From positions 1-45,416 of the forward strand of contig JANQFP010000087.1 of the NCBI GenBank assembly GCA_028277795.1: a DNA stretch of 45,416 nt. Reading direction: 5' to 3'. Of the stretch, positions 32,849 through 42,781 are shown piece after piece. Origin of the DNA: Rhodospirillales bacterium. Its GTDB lineage: Bacteria; Pseudomonadota; Alphaproteobacteria; Rhodospirillales; JANQFP01. Position 1 is the first letter of the stretch; the number at the start of each line of letters is the position of its first letter. The position numbers and the translations under genes are program-made. A model generated the notes under the pieces. That model was not told where the DNA came from. It did not search any database and saw only the letters and a list, made by a program, of their open reading frames with translations.

Positions 32849-33854
32849 CCGGGAGGCCCTGATCGAGGAGTTCCTGGCCGAATCGGGCTGGGCCGGCGCC
32901 GAGCGCACTCCGCTCGCCGGCGACGCCTCGTTCCGCCGCTATCAGCGGGTGACGGCGGGCCGCCACCAGTGCGTGCTGATGGACGCGCCGCCGGACCACG
33001 AGGACGTGCGCCCGTTCATCCTGGTGGCCGAGCACCTGCGCCGCCTGGGCCTGAGCGCCCCCGAGGTGCTGGCCGACGACGTGGGCGCCGGCCTGCTGCT
33101 GCTCGAGGACCTGGGCGACGACACCTACACCCGGCTGCTGGATGCCGACGCCGACGAGGCGGACCTGTACGAGCTCGCCATCGACGTGCTCATCCACCTG
33201 CACCGACTGCCGTCCGCCGAGGCCGTGCCACCCGGCCTGCCACCCTACGACGACGGGCGGCTGCTGGAGGAGGCGTGCCTGCTCACCGACTGGTACCTGC
33301 CGGCGGTGTCCGACCGCCCCACCGACGACGACCGCGAGGCCTACGTGGCCGCGTGGCGGGACCTGTTCCCGGCCGTGCACGCCCAGCCCCGCACCCTGGT
33401 GCTGCGCGACTACCATGTGGACAACCTGATGCGCCTGGCCGGACGCGACGGGGTCGCCGCCTGCGGATTGCTGGACTTCCAGGACGCGGTGGCCGGGCCG
33501 CCGGCCTACGACCTGATGTCGCTGCTGGAGGACGCCCGGCGCGACATCGATGCCGGGCTGGAATCCGCCATGCTGGACCGCTACCGGGAGGGTGTGCCCC
33601 ACCTGGTGGGCGACGAGTTCGACAAGTCCTACGTCATCCTGGCCGCCCAGCGCCATGCCAAGGTGATCGGCATCTTCACCCGGCTCTGCCGGCGCGACGG
33701 CAAGCACGAGTACCTGGTTCACATCCCGCGGGTATGGCGCCTGCTGGAGCGGGCCTTGGAGAACCCGACCCTGGCGCCGGTGGCCGACTGGCTGGATCGC
33801 CACGTGCCGCCCGCGATGCGGCGCATCCCGCCGACCGGAGCGGCGGCCCAATGA
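32841..33854 (+). CDS. amgK: N-acetylmuramate/N-acetylglucosamine kinase AmgK
   Basis: A 337-residue kinase of the aminoglycoside phosphotransferase fold. The N-terminal lobe has DASFRRYQRV and a hinge LLLLEDLGDDTYTRLL; the catalytic loop is LRDYHVDNLM and the metal-binding motif LLDFQDAV. AmgK phosphorylates MurNAc or GlcNAc at the anomeric position so that MurU can activate it, feeding recycled wall sugar into peptidoglycan and giving intrinsic fosfomycin tolerance in pseudomonads. The adjacent murU gene confirms the assignment. It overlaps tsaE by eight bases and murU by four (ATGA). Confidence 0.9.
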   Translation: MSDREALIEEFLAESGWAGAERTPLAGDASFRRYQRVTAGRHQCVLMDAPPDHEDVRPFILVAEHLRRLGLSAPEVLADDVGAGLLLLEDLGDDTYTRLLDADADEADLYELAIDVLIHLHRLPSAEAVPPGLPPYDDGRLLEEACLLTDWYLPAVSDRPTDDDREAYVAAWRDLFPAVHAQPRTLVLRDYHVDNLMRLAGRDGVAACGLLDFQDAVAGPPAYDLMSLLEDARRDIDAGLESAMLDRYREGVPHLVGDEFDKSYVILAAQRHAKVIGIFTRLCRRDGKHEYLVHIPRVWRLLERALENPTLAPVADWLDRHVPPAMRRIPPTGAAAQ

Positions 33855-34585
33855 GTCCGCACCGCGGCATGGTCCTCGGCGCCGGGCTCGGCCTGCGCCT
33901 GCGGCCGATCACCGAGAAGCTGCCCAAGCCCCTGATCCAGGTGGCCAACCGGACGCTGCTCGACCGCACCCTCGACCGCCTGCTGGAGGCGGGGGTCGAG
34001 ACGGCGGTGATCAACCTCCACCACCTGGGCCACCTGATCGAGCAGCACGTGCGCAAGCGGCCGACGCCGGAGATCCTGTTTTCGCAGGAGGACGAACTTC
34101 TCGACACCGGGGGTGGCGTCGCCCACGCCCTGCCGCGGCTGGGCGGGGCCCCGTTCTTCGTGGTCAACGGCGACGTGCTGTGGCTCAACGGCACCGAGCC
34201 GTCGTTGGGCCGCCTCGCCGGCGCCTGGGACGAGGCGCGCATGGACGGCCTGCTGCTGCTCCATTCCACCGTCGCCGCCTTCGGCTATGACGGGCGCGGC
34301 GACTTCCTGCTCGACCCGGCGGGCGCGGTCACCCGGCGGCCCGAGTCCGAGGTCTCGCCGTTCCTGTTCACCGGCGTGCAGATTCTCCATCCGCGCCTGT
34401 TCGAAGGGGCGCCGGAGGGGCCGTTCTCCCTCAACCGGCTGTACGACCGCGCCATCGAGTCCGAACGCCTGTACGGCATCGTGCACGACGGCGAGTGGTT
34501 CCACATCGGCACCCCGGAGGGCCTGGCGCTGGCCGAGGCCTACATGGGCGACCGCTATCCGGGGACCGGGCACCGGCGCCCATGA
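33851..34585 (+). CDS. murU: N-acetylmuramate alpha-1-phosphate uridylyltransferase MurU
   Basis: A 244-residue nucleotidyltransferase. The nucleotide-binding signature is MVLGAGLGLRLRPITEKLPKP, where the common family form is GxGxRxRPLTxxxPKP. Further motifs are ETAVINLHHLGHLIEQHV, EDELLDTGGGV, FFVVNGDVLW (metal-binding Asp) and WFHIGTPEGLALAEA. It makes UDP-MurNAc from MurNAc-1-phosphate in the cell-wall recycling bypass that skips MurA. The start ATG 33851 overlaps the amgK stop, and its stop overlaps the addB start (ATGA again), so three genes are translationally coupled. Confidence 0.9.
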   Translation: MSPHRGMVLGAGLGLRLRPITEKLPKPLIQVANRTLLDRTLDRLLEAGVETAVINLHHLGHLIEQHVRKRPTPEILFSQEDELLDTGGGVAHALPRLGGAPFFVVNGDVLWLNGTEPSLGRLAGAWDEARMDGLLLLHSTVAAFGYDGRGDFLLDPAGAVTRRPESEVSPFLFTGVQILHPRLFEGAPEGPFSLNRLYDRAIESERLYGIVHDGEWFHIGTPEGLALAEAYMGDRYPGTGHRRP

Positions 34586-37551
34586 TCGCCACGTCCGCCG
34601 CCGGCCCGACGGTCTACACCATCCCGTCGGGGACGGCCTTCCTCGACGCCCTGGCCGCCGGACTGCTGGCGCGGGCCGGCGACGACCCGGCCGCCCTGGC
34701 GCGGGCGACGGTTCTGCTGTCGACGCGGCGGGCCTGCCGGGCCCTCGGCGAGGCGTTCCTGCGCCGCGGCCAGGGCCGCCCCGTGCTGCTGCCGCGCATG
34801 ATGCCCCTGGGCGACGTGGACGACGACGACCTGGCCCTGGCCGAGGCCGCGGAATGGGGCGGCGGTCCCGACATCCCGCCCGCGATCCCCGACCTGCGGC
34901 GACGGCTGGCGCTGGCGCGCGAGATCATGGCGCAAAGGCCGGTGGGCCCCGACCAGGCGGCACGGCTGGCGGCGGAGTTGGCGCGGCTGCTCGACCAGGT
35001 GCACACGGAGCGGCTGTCCTTCGACCGCCTGGCCGACCTGGCGCCCGACGACCTGGCCGAGCATTGGCAGGTCACCCTCGATTTCCTAGGCATCCTCACC
35101 GAGCGCTGGCCGGCCCTGCTGGCGGCCGAAGGCGGAACCGACCCGGCGGCCCGGCGCAACTTGGCGCTGGACGCCCGGGCGGCGGCCTGGCGGCGCGACC
35201 CGCCGCGGCATCCCGTGATCGCCGCCGGCTCCACCGGCAGCATCCCGGCCACCGCCGACCTGCTGGCCGTGGTGGCGGGCCTGCCGGACGGCTCGGTTGT
35301 CCTGCCGGGGCTGGACCGGGACCTGGACGACGATGCCTGGGGCGACCTGCCGCCGTCCCACCCCCAGCACGGCATGGCGCGCCTGCTCGCCCATCTGGGC
35401 GTGGAGCGGTCGGCTGTAGGCGATTGGCCGGCACCCGGAGTCGAGTCCACGGCGGTGGCGCGGGCAGCGCTTATCGGCCGCGCCCTCCTGCCTCCGGCGG
35501 CGACCGGCGAGGCAATGCGATTCACCGCCGCCGAGCGCGAGTCCTTCGCGGCCACCTTGGCCGACGTCGCCACGGCGGTCGTCCCCACTCCGCGCGAGGA
35601 GGCGGGAGTCATCGCGCTCGCCCTGCGCGAGGCCCTGGAGACCCCGGGGCGGACCGCCATCCTGGTCACTCCCGACCGCGGCCTGGCCCGCCGGGTGGCG
35701 GCCGAGATGCAGCGCTGGGGCGTCGACATCGACGATTCGGCGGGGCGCCCCCTGGCCCTGACCCGGCCGGGGGTGTTCCTCCGCCTGGTGGCGGCCGCCG
35801 CCGCCGAGGAGCTGGCACCGGTGGCGCTGCTGGCCTTGCTCAAGCATCCCCTGGCCGCCCTCGGGCGGGCGCCGGCGGACCTGCGGGCGCGGGCCCGCGA
35901 CCTGGAACGGGAGGCCCTGCGCGGCGTCCGCCCGGCACCCGGCATCGCCGGCCTGCGCGCCGCCCTGGGAGGCAAGGAGAAAGCGTTCGCCGACCTGTTG
36001 CCGCCGCTGGAGGCGGCCCTGCACCCGCTGCTCCTGGCTTTCGACCGCTCCGAGGTACCCCTGGCCGAGGTGCTGCGCGCCCACGTCGCCGCCGCTGAGG
36101 CCCTGGCCGCCACCGGGTCGGAAGCCGGTACCGCCCGCCTGTGGGCCGGCGACGACGGCGAGGCGGCGGCGGGATTCGTCGCCGATGTCCTGGAGGCCGC
36201 CGACGCCCTCGGGCCCATCGGCGGCCGCGACTATCCGGCACTGTTCGAGAGCCTGATGGATGGCCGGGTGGTGCGGCCCCGCTACGGGCGGCATCCGCGG
36301 CTGGCCATCCTGGGCTTGCTGGAGGCGCGCCTGCAGCAGGCGGACCTGATGGTGCTTGGCGGCCTCAACGAAGGGACATGGCCGCCCGATACCCAGGCCG
36401 GCCCGTGGATGAGCCGGCCCATGATGCGGGATTTCGGGCTGCCGCTGCCGGAGCGGCGCATCGGACTGACCGCCCACGACTTCGCCCAGGCGTTCTGCGC
36501 CCGCCAGGTGCTGCTGACCCGGTCGGAGCGGGTGGACGGCACGCCTACGGTACCGTCGCGCTGGTGGGTGCGCCTGGCCACGTTGGTCCAGGCCGGGCTC
36601 GGCCCGGACTATCTGCGACCCGACCTCAGGTGGCCGGCCTGGCTCGACGCCCTCGACCGGCCCGCGGAGCAGGCCCGGCCGATCGATCCGCCCCGGCCGA
36701 CGCCGCCGGTGGAGGCGCGGCCTCGGACGTTGCCCGTAACCCGCATCGAGACCTGGATCCGCGATCCCTACGCCGTCTACGCCCGCCACGTCCTCGGCCT
36801 CAAGCCCCTCGATCCCCTGGACCAGGAGCCGGGGGCGGCGGAGCGTGGCATCCTGCTGCACGAGATCCTGGAGCGGTTCGTGCGCAGCGCCGGTCATCCA
36901 CTGGCGGACGACGCCCTGGACCGCCTGATCGCCATCGGCAACGAGGCCTTCCGCGCCGGGGGCGACCGCCCCGGACTGCGAGCCTTCTGGTGGCCGCGGT
37001 TCGTCCGCGCCGCCCACTGGTTCATCACCTTCGAGCAGGCACGGCGGGGTGCCGGATGGGCGCCCCTTCCACGGGCCCAGGAGACCAAAGGCACCCTGCC
37101 TCTAACCGGCGTCGATTTCGTGCTCGAGGCACGGGCCGACCGCGTCGACCGCCACGCCTCGGGCGGCCTCGCCATCATCGACTACAAGACCGGCGCGGTG
37201 CCGTCGGCGTCGCAGGTGAAGAGCGGCCTCGCCCCCCAGCTCACCCTGGAGGCGGCAATGGCGGCCCGGGGCGCCTTTCCGGGGATCGACCCGGCAGTGG
37301 TGGACGAGCTGGTGTACGTCAAGGTGGCGGGCGCCCGCGTGGCCGGCAAGGAGCAGGTCCTCGACGACGGTGTCACCGCGCTGGCCGACGACAGCCTGGC
37401 CGGCCTGACCCGTCTGGTCGGCGCTTTCGCACGGCCCGAGACGCCGTACCCGTCGCGGCCGCGGGTGCAGTTCGAGGGACGTGAGGGAGACTACGATCAC
37501 CTGTCCCGGGTGGGGGAATGGGGCGTCGCCGGCGGCGACGACGAAGCATGA
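34582..37551 (+). CDS. addB: Double-strand break repair protein AddB (alphaproteobacterial type)
   Basis: A 989-residue subunit of the AddAB helicase-nuclease that processes double-strand ends for RecA loading. The inactivated helicase-like N-terminal part is followed by conserved blocks (GLLEARLQQADLMVLGGLNEGTWP, LTAHDFAQAFCARQVLLTRS, VTRIETWIRDPYAVYARHVLGL). The C-terminal RecB-family nuclease has EARADRVDRH and LAIIDYKTGAVPS (Asp and Lys near 865-867). I see no four-Cys iron-sulfur cluster of the Bacillus AddB kind. It lies directly upstream of addA with a four-base overlap. Its position after murU is common in alphaproteobacteria. Confidence 0.93.
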   Translation: MIATSAAGPTVYTIPSGTAFLDALAAGLLARAGDDPAALARATVLLSTRRACRALGEAFLRRGQGRPVLLPRMMPLGDVDDDDLALAEAAEWGGGPDIPPAIPDLRRRLALAREIMAQRPVGPDQAARLAAELARLLDQVHTERLSFDRLADLAPDDLAEHWQVTLDFLGILTERWPALLAAEGGTDPAARRNLALDARAAAWRRDPPRHPVIAAGSTGSIPATADLLAVVAGLPDGSVVLPGLDRDLDDDAWGDLPPSHPQHGMARLLAHLGVERSAVGDWPAPGVESTAVARAALIGRALLPPAATGEAMRFTAAERESFAATLADVATAVVPTPREEAGVIALALREALETPGRTAILVTPDRGLARRVAAEMQRWGVDIDDSAGRPLALTRPGVFLRLVAAAAAEELAPVALLALLKHPLAALGRAPADLRARARDLEREALRGVRPAPGIAGLRAALGGKEKAFADLLPPLEAALHPLLLAFDRSEVPLAEVLRAHVAAAEALAATGSEAGTARLWAGDDGEAAAGFVADVLEAADALGPIGGRDYPALFESLMDGRVVRPRYGRHPRLAILGLLEARLQQADLMVLGGLNEGTWPPDTQAGPWMSRPMMRDFGLPLPERRIGLTAHDFAQAFCARQVLLTRSERVDGTPTVPSRWWVRLATLVQAGLGPDYLRPDLRWPAWLDALDRPAEQARPIDPPRPTPPVEARPRTLPVTRIETWIRDPYAVYARHVLGLKPLDPLDQEPGAAERGILLHEILERFVRSAGHPLADDALDRLIAIGNEAFRAGGDRPGLRAFWWPRFVRAAHWFITFEQARRGAGWAPLPRAQETKGTLPLTGVDFVLEARADRVDRHASGGLAIIDYKTGAVPSASQVKSGLAPQLTLEAAMAARGAFPGIDPAVVDELVYVKVAGARVAGKEQVLDDGVTALADDSLAGLTRLVGAFARPETPYPSRPRVQFEGREGDYDHLSRVGEWGVAGGDDEA

Positions 37552-40500
37552 GCGAACCCGTCGTCCCCCACGCCCAACAGACGCTGGCCTCGGACCCGGC
37601 CGTCTCGGCCTGGGTCACCGCAAACGCCGGCACCGGCAAGACCCATGTGCTGGTCGATCGCATCCTGCGCCTGATGCTGGCCGGCACGCCCCCGGCCAAG
37701 ATCCTATGCCTGACCTTCACCAAGGCCGCCGCCGCCGAGATGGCCAACCGGCTGTCCGAGGTCCTCGGCCAATGGTCGGTGCTGGACGACGACACGCTGG
37801 ACGCGCACCTGCTGGCCCTCACGCAGATGGCGCCCGGGCCCGACATCCGGCGCCGGGCGCGCCACCTGTTCGCCGCCAGCCTGGAGACCCCGGGCGGCCT
37901 CAACCTGCGCACCATCCACAGCTTCTGCGAATCCCTGCTCGGCCGCTTCCCGCTGGAATCGGGGGTGGCGCCCCACTTCTCGGTCATCGACGAGCGCACC
38001 GCCGCCGAGCTCATGACCGAAGCCCGCAGCCGTCTGTTCCGCCGCGCCCTCGGGCACGGCGGCGAGGCCCTGCGCGAGGCCCTGGACCGGGTCGCGGTGC
38101 TCACCGACGAGACCCGGTTCGACGGGCTGCTGACCGACCTCGCCCGCCAGCGCGGCCGCCTGGGCCGTCTGGTCCGCGCCCACGGCTCGGTCGAGGCGGC
38201 GGTGGCGGCGGCCGGTCCGTTCCTCGGTCTGGCACCGGCAGATTCGCCGGAAGCGGTGATCGCCGCGGCCGGCGACGATGACGCCTTCGACGGCCTGGGC
38301 CTGCGACTCGCGGTCGACGCCCTCCACCGGGGTTCGGACAAGGATGGTGAACGGGGCGACGCCATCGCCCGCTGGCTGGCCGGCACGCCGGCCGAACGCG
38401 CCGCCGGATTCGATGGCTACGCCGGGACCTTCGTCACGTTCGACGGGAAGACGCGACTGCCCCACGTCCGCAAGACCCTGATCACCGAAAAGGCGAAGAA
38501 GGCGACCCCGGGCGCGGACGAGATCATGGCCACGGAGGCCGAGCGGGTGTTGGCGGTGGTACAGCGGCGACGGGCCGCGATGGCGGCGGAGGCATCGGCC
38601 GCGGTGCTGCGGCTGGGCGCCGCCCTGATCGAGGAGTATTCGGCGCTCAAGGAGGCGCACGCCGTCCTCGACTACGACGACTTGATCGGATTTGCGCAGG
38701 GCCTGCTGGCCGGTCAGGGCGGCGCATCCTGGGTCCACTACAAGCTGGATGGCGGCATCGACCACGTCCTGGTGGACGAGGCCCAGGACACCAGTCCCGA
38801 CCAGTGGGCGGTGATCGACGCCCTCACCGCCGAGTTCTTCGCCGGCGAGGGCGCGCGCCCGGAGATGAATCGCACCCTGTTCGTGGTCGGTGACGAGAAG
38901 CAGTCCATCTTCTCCTTCCAGGGCGCCGACCTGGAGACCTTCCGGGCCATGCACGATGCCTTCCGCGACCGCGCCCGGGCCGTCGATGCGCGGCTGTGGC
39001 GGGACGTGGGCCTCGGACTGTCGTTCCGTTCGACCGCGCCGATTCTCGACACCGTCGACGCGGTGTTCGCACGGGCGCCGGCGCGGGACGGCGTGATCGA
39101 CCCGGACACCCGGCTGGATCACCGGCTGCACCGGACCGGCGAGGCCGGACGGGTCGAGCTGTGGCCGCCGGTGGAGCCGGCCGAGCCCGAGGAAGAAGAC
39201 CCCTGGGACGCGCCCCTCGACCGGCCGGCCCCGGGCAGCGCCGACCGGATTCTGGCCGAGCGCATCGCGGGGCGGATCAAACGGTGGCTCGACGACCGGG
39301 AGGAGCTGCCCGCCGCCGGGCGCCCCATCGAGGCCGGCGACGTGATGATCCTGGTGCAGCGCCGCGGTGCCTTCTATCAGCACATGGTGCGCGCCCTGAA
39401 GCAGGCCGGCATCCCGGTGGCCGGCGCCGACCGCATGGTTCTCGCCAAGCAGATGGCGGTCATGGACCTGATGGCCCTGGCCCGCTTCCTGCTGTTGCCG
39501 GGCGACGACCTGAGCCTGGCCGAGGTGCTGAAGAGCCCGCTGGTCGGATGGGACGACGACGACCTGTTCGCCGTCGCCCATGGGCGCGAGGGCTCGTTGT
39601 GGCAGGCGGTGCAGCGGCACCCGGGCGGGCGGGCCGCCGAGGCCCGGCGCCGGCTGGCCGCATGGCTGTCCCGCGCCGACAACGAGCCGCCTTACGACTT
39701 CCTCACCCGCCTGCTGGGACCCGACGGCGGGCGGCGGGCGTTCCTTGGCCGTCTCGGCGACGACGCCAACGACGCCATCGACGAGTTCCTCAACCTGGCC
39801 CTGCTCCACGAGCGCGAGCACGCGCCCTCGTGGCAGGGTTTCCTGGCCTGGGTGGCGGCCGGCGCCACCGAGGTCAAGCGCGACCTGGAGCAGGTGCGGA
39901 ACGCGGTCCGCGTGATGACCGTGCACGGGGCCAAGGGGCTTCAGGCCAACATCGTCGTCCTGCCCGATACCGTCCGCGTCCCCGGCGCCGCCGGTACAGG
40001 GCTGTTCTGGGCCGACGGGGGCCGGGGCCAGGAGGTCCCCCTCTGGGTGCCGACCAAGGACATGGACGTCGACTCGACCGCGACCCTGCGGACCGCCCGA
40101 GGCGAGGCGAGTCAGCGTGAATACCGGCGCCTGCTCTACGTGGCCATGACCCGGGCCAGGGAACGCCTCACCGTGTGCGGCTGGCGGACTCGCCGGAGCC
40201 CGCGGGAGGGAACCTGGTACGACGCGGTGGCGCCGGTGCTGGCCGAGCTCGGCGTGCCGGAGCCCCTGCCGTGGGGCGAGGACGCCCTGCGTTTCGATCG
40301 GCCGCAGGAGAAGGAGGTGGTTCGGGAGCCGGCAGTGCCCCGGCCGGCGCCCCCGCCGCTGCCCGCCTGGGCCCGCGAGCCGGCGCCGGCCGAGCCCGAG
40401 CCGCCGCGGCCCCTGGCGCCGTCGCGCCCGGCCGACGACGAGCCGCCGGTGCGCTCCCCTGTCGGCATCGACGGCGGCGAGGGGTTCCGCCGCGGGCGCC

Positions 40501-40973
40501 TGATCCACCGGCTGCTGCAGATCCTGCCCGAGGTGCCGGCCGCGGACCGGGCGGCGGCGGCCGACGCCATCCTGGCCCGCCCCGTCCACGGCCTCGACGC
40601 CACGGCGCGCGCGGCCATCGCCGGCGAGGCTCTCGACGTCATAGCTCACCCCGACCTCGCCGACCTGTTCGGCCCCGAGAGCCTGGCCGAGGCTCCGCTG
40701 GCGGGTCGGGTCGGGGACACTGTGATCTCGGCCCGGGTCGACCGCCTGGTGGTCGGTGAGCGGACGGTGACCGTGGTCGACTACAAGACCGACCGGACGC
40801 CGCCGGACGCCGCCGTGGACGTGCCGCCGGTCTATCTGCGCCAGATGGCGGCCTACCGGGCCCTGCTGGTCCGCGTGTTCCCCGGACGCTCGGTGCGCTG
40901 CCTCCTGCTGTGGACCGACGGGCCGTCGGTGACCGTGCTGCCCGATGCCCTGCTGGAGGCGTACGCGCCTTGA
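37548..40973 (+). CDS. addA: Double-strand break repair helicase-nuclease AddA
   Basis: A 1141-residue UvrD-type helicase with a C-terminal nuclease. Helicase motifs in order: Walker A TANAGTGKTHVLVDRI (residues 25-32), LCLTFTKAAAAEM, Walker B HVLVDEAQDTSPDQW (about 408), VVGDEKQSIFSFQGA, SFRSTAPIL, VMTVHGAKGLQANIVVLPDT and LLYVAMTRARERL. The nuclease domain has RVDRLVVG and VTVVDYKTDRTPP (about 1078). With AddB it unwinds and resects broken DNA. A Pro/Ala/Glu-rich linker (about 925-980) separates the two parts. The start ATG 37548 overlaps the addB stop. A 92-bp gap separates it from trxA. Confidence 0.95.
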   Translation: MSEPVVPHAQQTLASDPAVSAWVTANAGTGKTHVLVDRILRLMLAGTPPAKILCLTFTKAAAAEMANRLSEVLGQWSVLDDDTLDAHLLALTQMAPGPDIRRRARHLFAASLETPGGLNLRTIHSFCESLLGRFPLESGVAPHFSVIDERTAAELMTEARSRLFRRALGHGGEALREALDRVAVLTDETRFDGLLTDLARQRGRLGRLVRAHGSVEAAVAAAGPFLGLAPADSPEAVIAAAGDDDAFDGLGLRLAVDALHRGSDKDGERGDAIARWLAGTPAERAAGFDGYAGTFVTFDGKTRLPHVRKTLITEKAKKATPGADEIMATEAERVLAVVQRRRAAMAAEASAAVLRLGAALIEEYSALKEAHAVLDYDDLIGFAQGLLAGQGGASWVHYKLDGGIDHVLVDEAQDTSPDQWAVIDALTAEFFAGEGARPEMNRTLFVVGDEKQSIFSFQGADLETFRAMHDAFRDRARAVDARLWRDVGLGLSFRSTAPILDTVDAVFARAPARDGVIDPDTRLDHRLHRTGEAGRVELWPPVEPAEPEEEDPWDAPLDRPAPGSADRILAERIAGRIKRWLDDREELPAAGRPIEAGDVMILVQRRGAFYQHMVRALKQAGIPVAGADRMVLAKQMAVMDLMALARFLLLPGDDLSLAEVLKSPLVGWDDDDLFAVAHGREGSLWQAVQRHPGGRAAEARRRLAAWLSRADNEPPYDFLTRLLGPDGGRRAFLGRLGDDANDAIDEFLNLALLHEREHAPSWQGFLAWVAAGATEVKRDLEQVRNAVRVMTVHGAKGLQANIVVLPDTVRVPGAAGTGLFWADGGRGQEVPLWVPTKDMDVDSTATLRTARGEASQREYRRLLYVAMTRARERLTVCGWRTRRSPREGTWYDAVAPVLAELGVPEPLPWGEDALRFDRPQEKEVVREPAVPRPAPPPLPAWAREPAPAEPEPPRPLAPSRPADDEPPVRSPVGIDGGEGFRRGRLIHRLLQILPEVPAADRAAAADAILARPVHGLDATARAAIAGEALDVIAHPDLADLFGPESLAEAPLAGRVGDTVISARVDRLVVGERTVTVVDYKTDRTPPDAAVDVPPVYLRQMAAYRALLVRVFPGRSVRCLLLWTDGPSVTVLPDALLEAYAP

Positions 40974-41065
40974 CGGGGCCAGGGGTGGACCCTAGATTCA
41001 GCGTGGGTTCGGGTTTCGTCGAGCCCCGAGGGGGAATTTCCTAAAGTCTTGATAGGATTGATGGA

Positions 41066-41383
41066 ATGCCGATCACGGTCACCGATGATTCGTTCGACTC
41101 GCAGGTCTTGAAGGCCGACAGCCCGGTCGTCGTGGATTTCTGGGCCGAGTGGTGCGGGCCGTGCAAGCAGATCGCCCCGGCGCTGGAGGAGTTGGACACG
41201 GAAATGGGACCGCGGCTGACCGTGGCCAAGCTCAACATCGACGAGAATCCGATGACTCCGTCCAAGTACGGCGTGCGCGGCATCCCGACACTGATGGTGT
41301 TCAAGGACGGCCAGGTGGCCGCCACCAAGATCGGCGCCCTGCCCAAGGGCAAGCTGTTCGAGTGGGTCGAATCGGTGATCTGA
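41066..41383 (+). CDS. trxA: Thioredoxin TrxA
   Basis: A 105-residue thioredoxin with the active site WCGPC (Cys30 and Cys33), preceded by VVVDFWAEW and followed by [11 protein letters not shown]. The cis-proline loop [12 protein letters not shown] and the closing [12 protein letters not shown] are standard. It reduces disulfides in the cytoplasm. Its own promoter may lie in the 92-bp gap after addA, although no clear boxes were found. An intrinsic terminator follows 24 bp after the stop. Confidence 0.96.
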   Translation: MPITVTDDSFDSQVLKADSPVVVDFWAEWCGPCKQIAPALEELDTEMGPRLTVAKLNIDENPMTPSKYGVRGIPTLMVFKDGQVAATKIGALPKGKLFEWVESVI

Positions 41384-41407
41384 GCGACCACCGGCGCGGG
41401 CCACGCC

Positions 41408-41431
41408 AACCCCGCCTGGCGGCGGGGTTTT
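41408..41431 (+). terminator. Intrinsic terminator of trxA
   Basis: A 9-bp stem AACCCCGCC/GGCGGGGTT with loop TGGC, followed by TT and then CG. GC-rich stem and short T-run lie just after the trxA stop, ending the tsaE-to-trxA cluster. Confidence 0.75.
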
Positions 41432-41433
41432 CG

Positions 41434-41460
41434 TTGACAGGACGTTTTCTTCTCTAGTTT
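41434..41460 (+). promoter_or_regulatory. Putative promoter of the aminotransferase gene
   Basis: A perfect -35 box TTGACA (41434-41439) is followed after 15 bases by TAGTTT (41455-41460), a TAnnnT-type -10 box. The spacer is shorter than ideal. It begins right after the trxA terminator, and a purine-rich GGGGGAG sits before ATG 41479. Confidence 0.4.
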
Positions 41461-41478
41461 CGGGCGGGGGAGCGCACC

Positions 41479-42675
41479 ATGACCGAATCCATACCCAATA
41501 CAGCGCCTGCGTCCTTCGTCCCGCCGCGGCGGGTTCTGATGGGCCCCGGCCCCTCGGACGTCCACCCCCGGGTCCACGCCGCCATGGCGCGGCCCACCAT
41601 CGGCCACCTGGATCCGGCCTTCGTCGCCATGATGGAGGAGACCAAGGACCTCCTGCGCTATGCCTTCCAGACGGCGAATACGCTGACCATCCCGGTGTCG
41701 GGCCCCGGCTCGGCCGGCATGGAGGTCTGCTTCGTCAACCTGATCGAGCCGGGCGACACGGTGATCGTGTGCCGCAACGGCGTGTTCGGCGGCCGCATGA
41801 AGGAGGTGGTGGAACGCTGCGGCGGGGTCGCCGTGATGGTGGACGACGCCTGGGGCACGGCGGTGGACACCGGCAAGGTGGCGGACGCCCTCAAGGCCCA
41901 CCCGGGCGCCAAGGCCCTGGCCTTCGTCCACGCCGAGACCTCCACCGGCGTGCAGTCGGACGCCGAGACCCTGTGCCGGCTGGCCCGGGAGGCCGGCTGC
42001 CTGACCATCGTCGATACGGTCACCTCGCTGGCCGGGACGCCGGTCCTGGTCGACCAGTGGGGCGCCGACGCCGTCTATGCCGGCACCCAGAAGTGCCTGT
42101 CCTGCGCCCCCGGCCTGTCGCCGGTCACCTTCAGCGACCGCGCCTTGGACGCCATCAAGAACCGCTCCAGCCGCGTGCAGAGCTGGTTCATGGACCTCAA
42201 CCTGGTCATGGGCTACTGGGGCGGCGACGGGGCGCGGGCCTACCACCACACGGCGCCGGTCAACGCGCTCTACGGCCTGCACGAGGCCCTGGTCATGCTG
42301 CGCGAGGAGGGGCTGGAGGCCGCCTGGGCGCGGCACCGCACCAACTACATGGCCCTGCGCGCCGGGCTCGAGGCCATGGGCCTGGAGCTGCTGGTGGACG
42401 AGCCCCACCGCCTGCCCCAGCTCAACGCCGTGCGCATCCCCGAGGGCGTGGACGAAGCCGCGGTGCGACGGCGGTTGCTCAGCGATTACGACCTGGAGAT
42501 CGGCGCCGGGCTGGGCGACCTGGCGGGCAAGGTGTGGCGCATCGGCCTGATGGGACACAGCAGCTCGGCCACCCACGTCATCCTGTGCCTGACGGCGTTG
42601 GAGGGCACCCTCCGGGACCTGGGCGTGCCGATTCGCGCCGGTGCCGCGGCCGCGGCCCAAAAAGTGCTTTTCTGA
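41479..42675 (+). CDS. Alanine-glyoxylate / serine-glyoxylate aminotransferase family protein
   Basis: A 398-residue class V, PLP-dependent aminotransferase. The entry motif [27 protein letters not shown] and the substrate loop [20 protein letters not shown] are typical of the AGT1/SPT family. The Schiff-base lysine is in [20 protein letters not shown]. The order of blocks fits alanine- or serine-glyoxylate transamination, or a related activity on other 2-oxo acids. No glyoxylate or methylamine cycle genes adjoin, so the substrate stays open. It may be its own transcription unit, with a promoter-like site upstream. The C-terminus ends in an Ala-rich tail without recognised function. Confidence 0.9.
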   Translation: MTESIPNTAPASFVPPRRVLMGPGPSDVHPRVHAAMARPTIGHLDPAFVAMMEETKDLLRYAFQTANTLTIPVSGPGSAGMEVCFVNLIEPGDTVIVCRNGVFGGRMKEVVERCGGVAVMVDDAWGTAVDTGKVADALKAHPGAKALAFVHAETSTGVQSDAETLCRLAREAGCLTIVDTVTSLAGTPVLVDQWGADAVYAGTQKCLSCAPGLSPVTFSDRALDAIKNRSSRVQSWFMDLNLVMGYWGGDGARAYHHTAPVNALYGLHEALVMLREEGLEAAWARHRTNYMALRAGLEAMGLELLVDEPHRLPQLNAVRIPEGVDEAAVRRRLLSDYDLEIGAGLGDLAGKVWRIGLMGHSSSATHVILCLTALEGTLRDLGVPIRAGAAAAAQKVLF

Positions 42676-42781
42676 GAACCTTTTGTGACAAGGGCGCCCG
42701 GATCGCGCCTTGCCCCTGCGGGGGAATTCTGATTCAATCGAAGAAAGCCGGCCAGGCGGGAAAGCACGAAGGCGGAGCACG

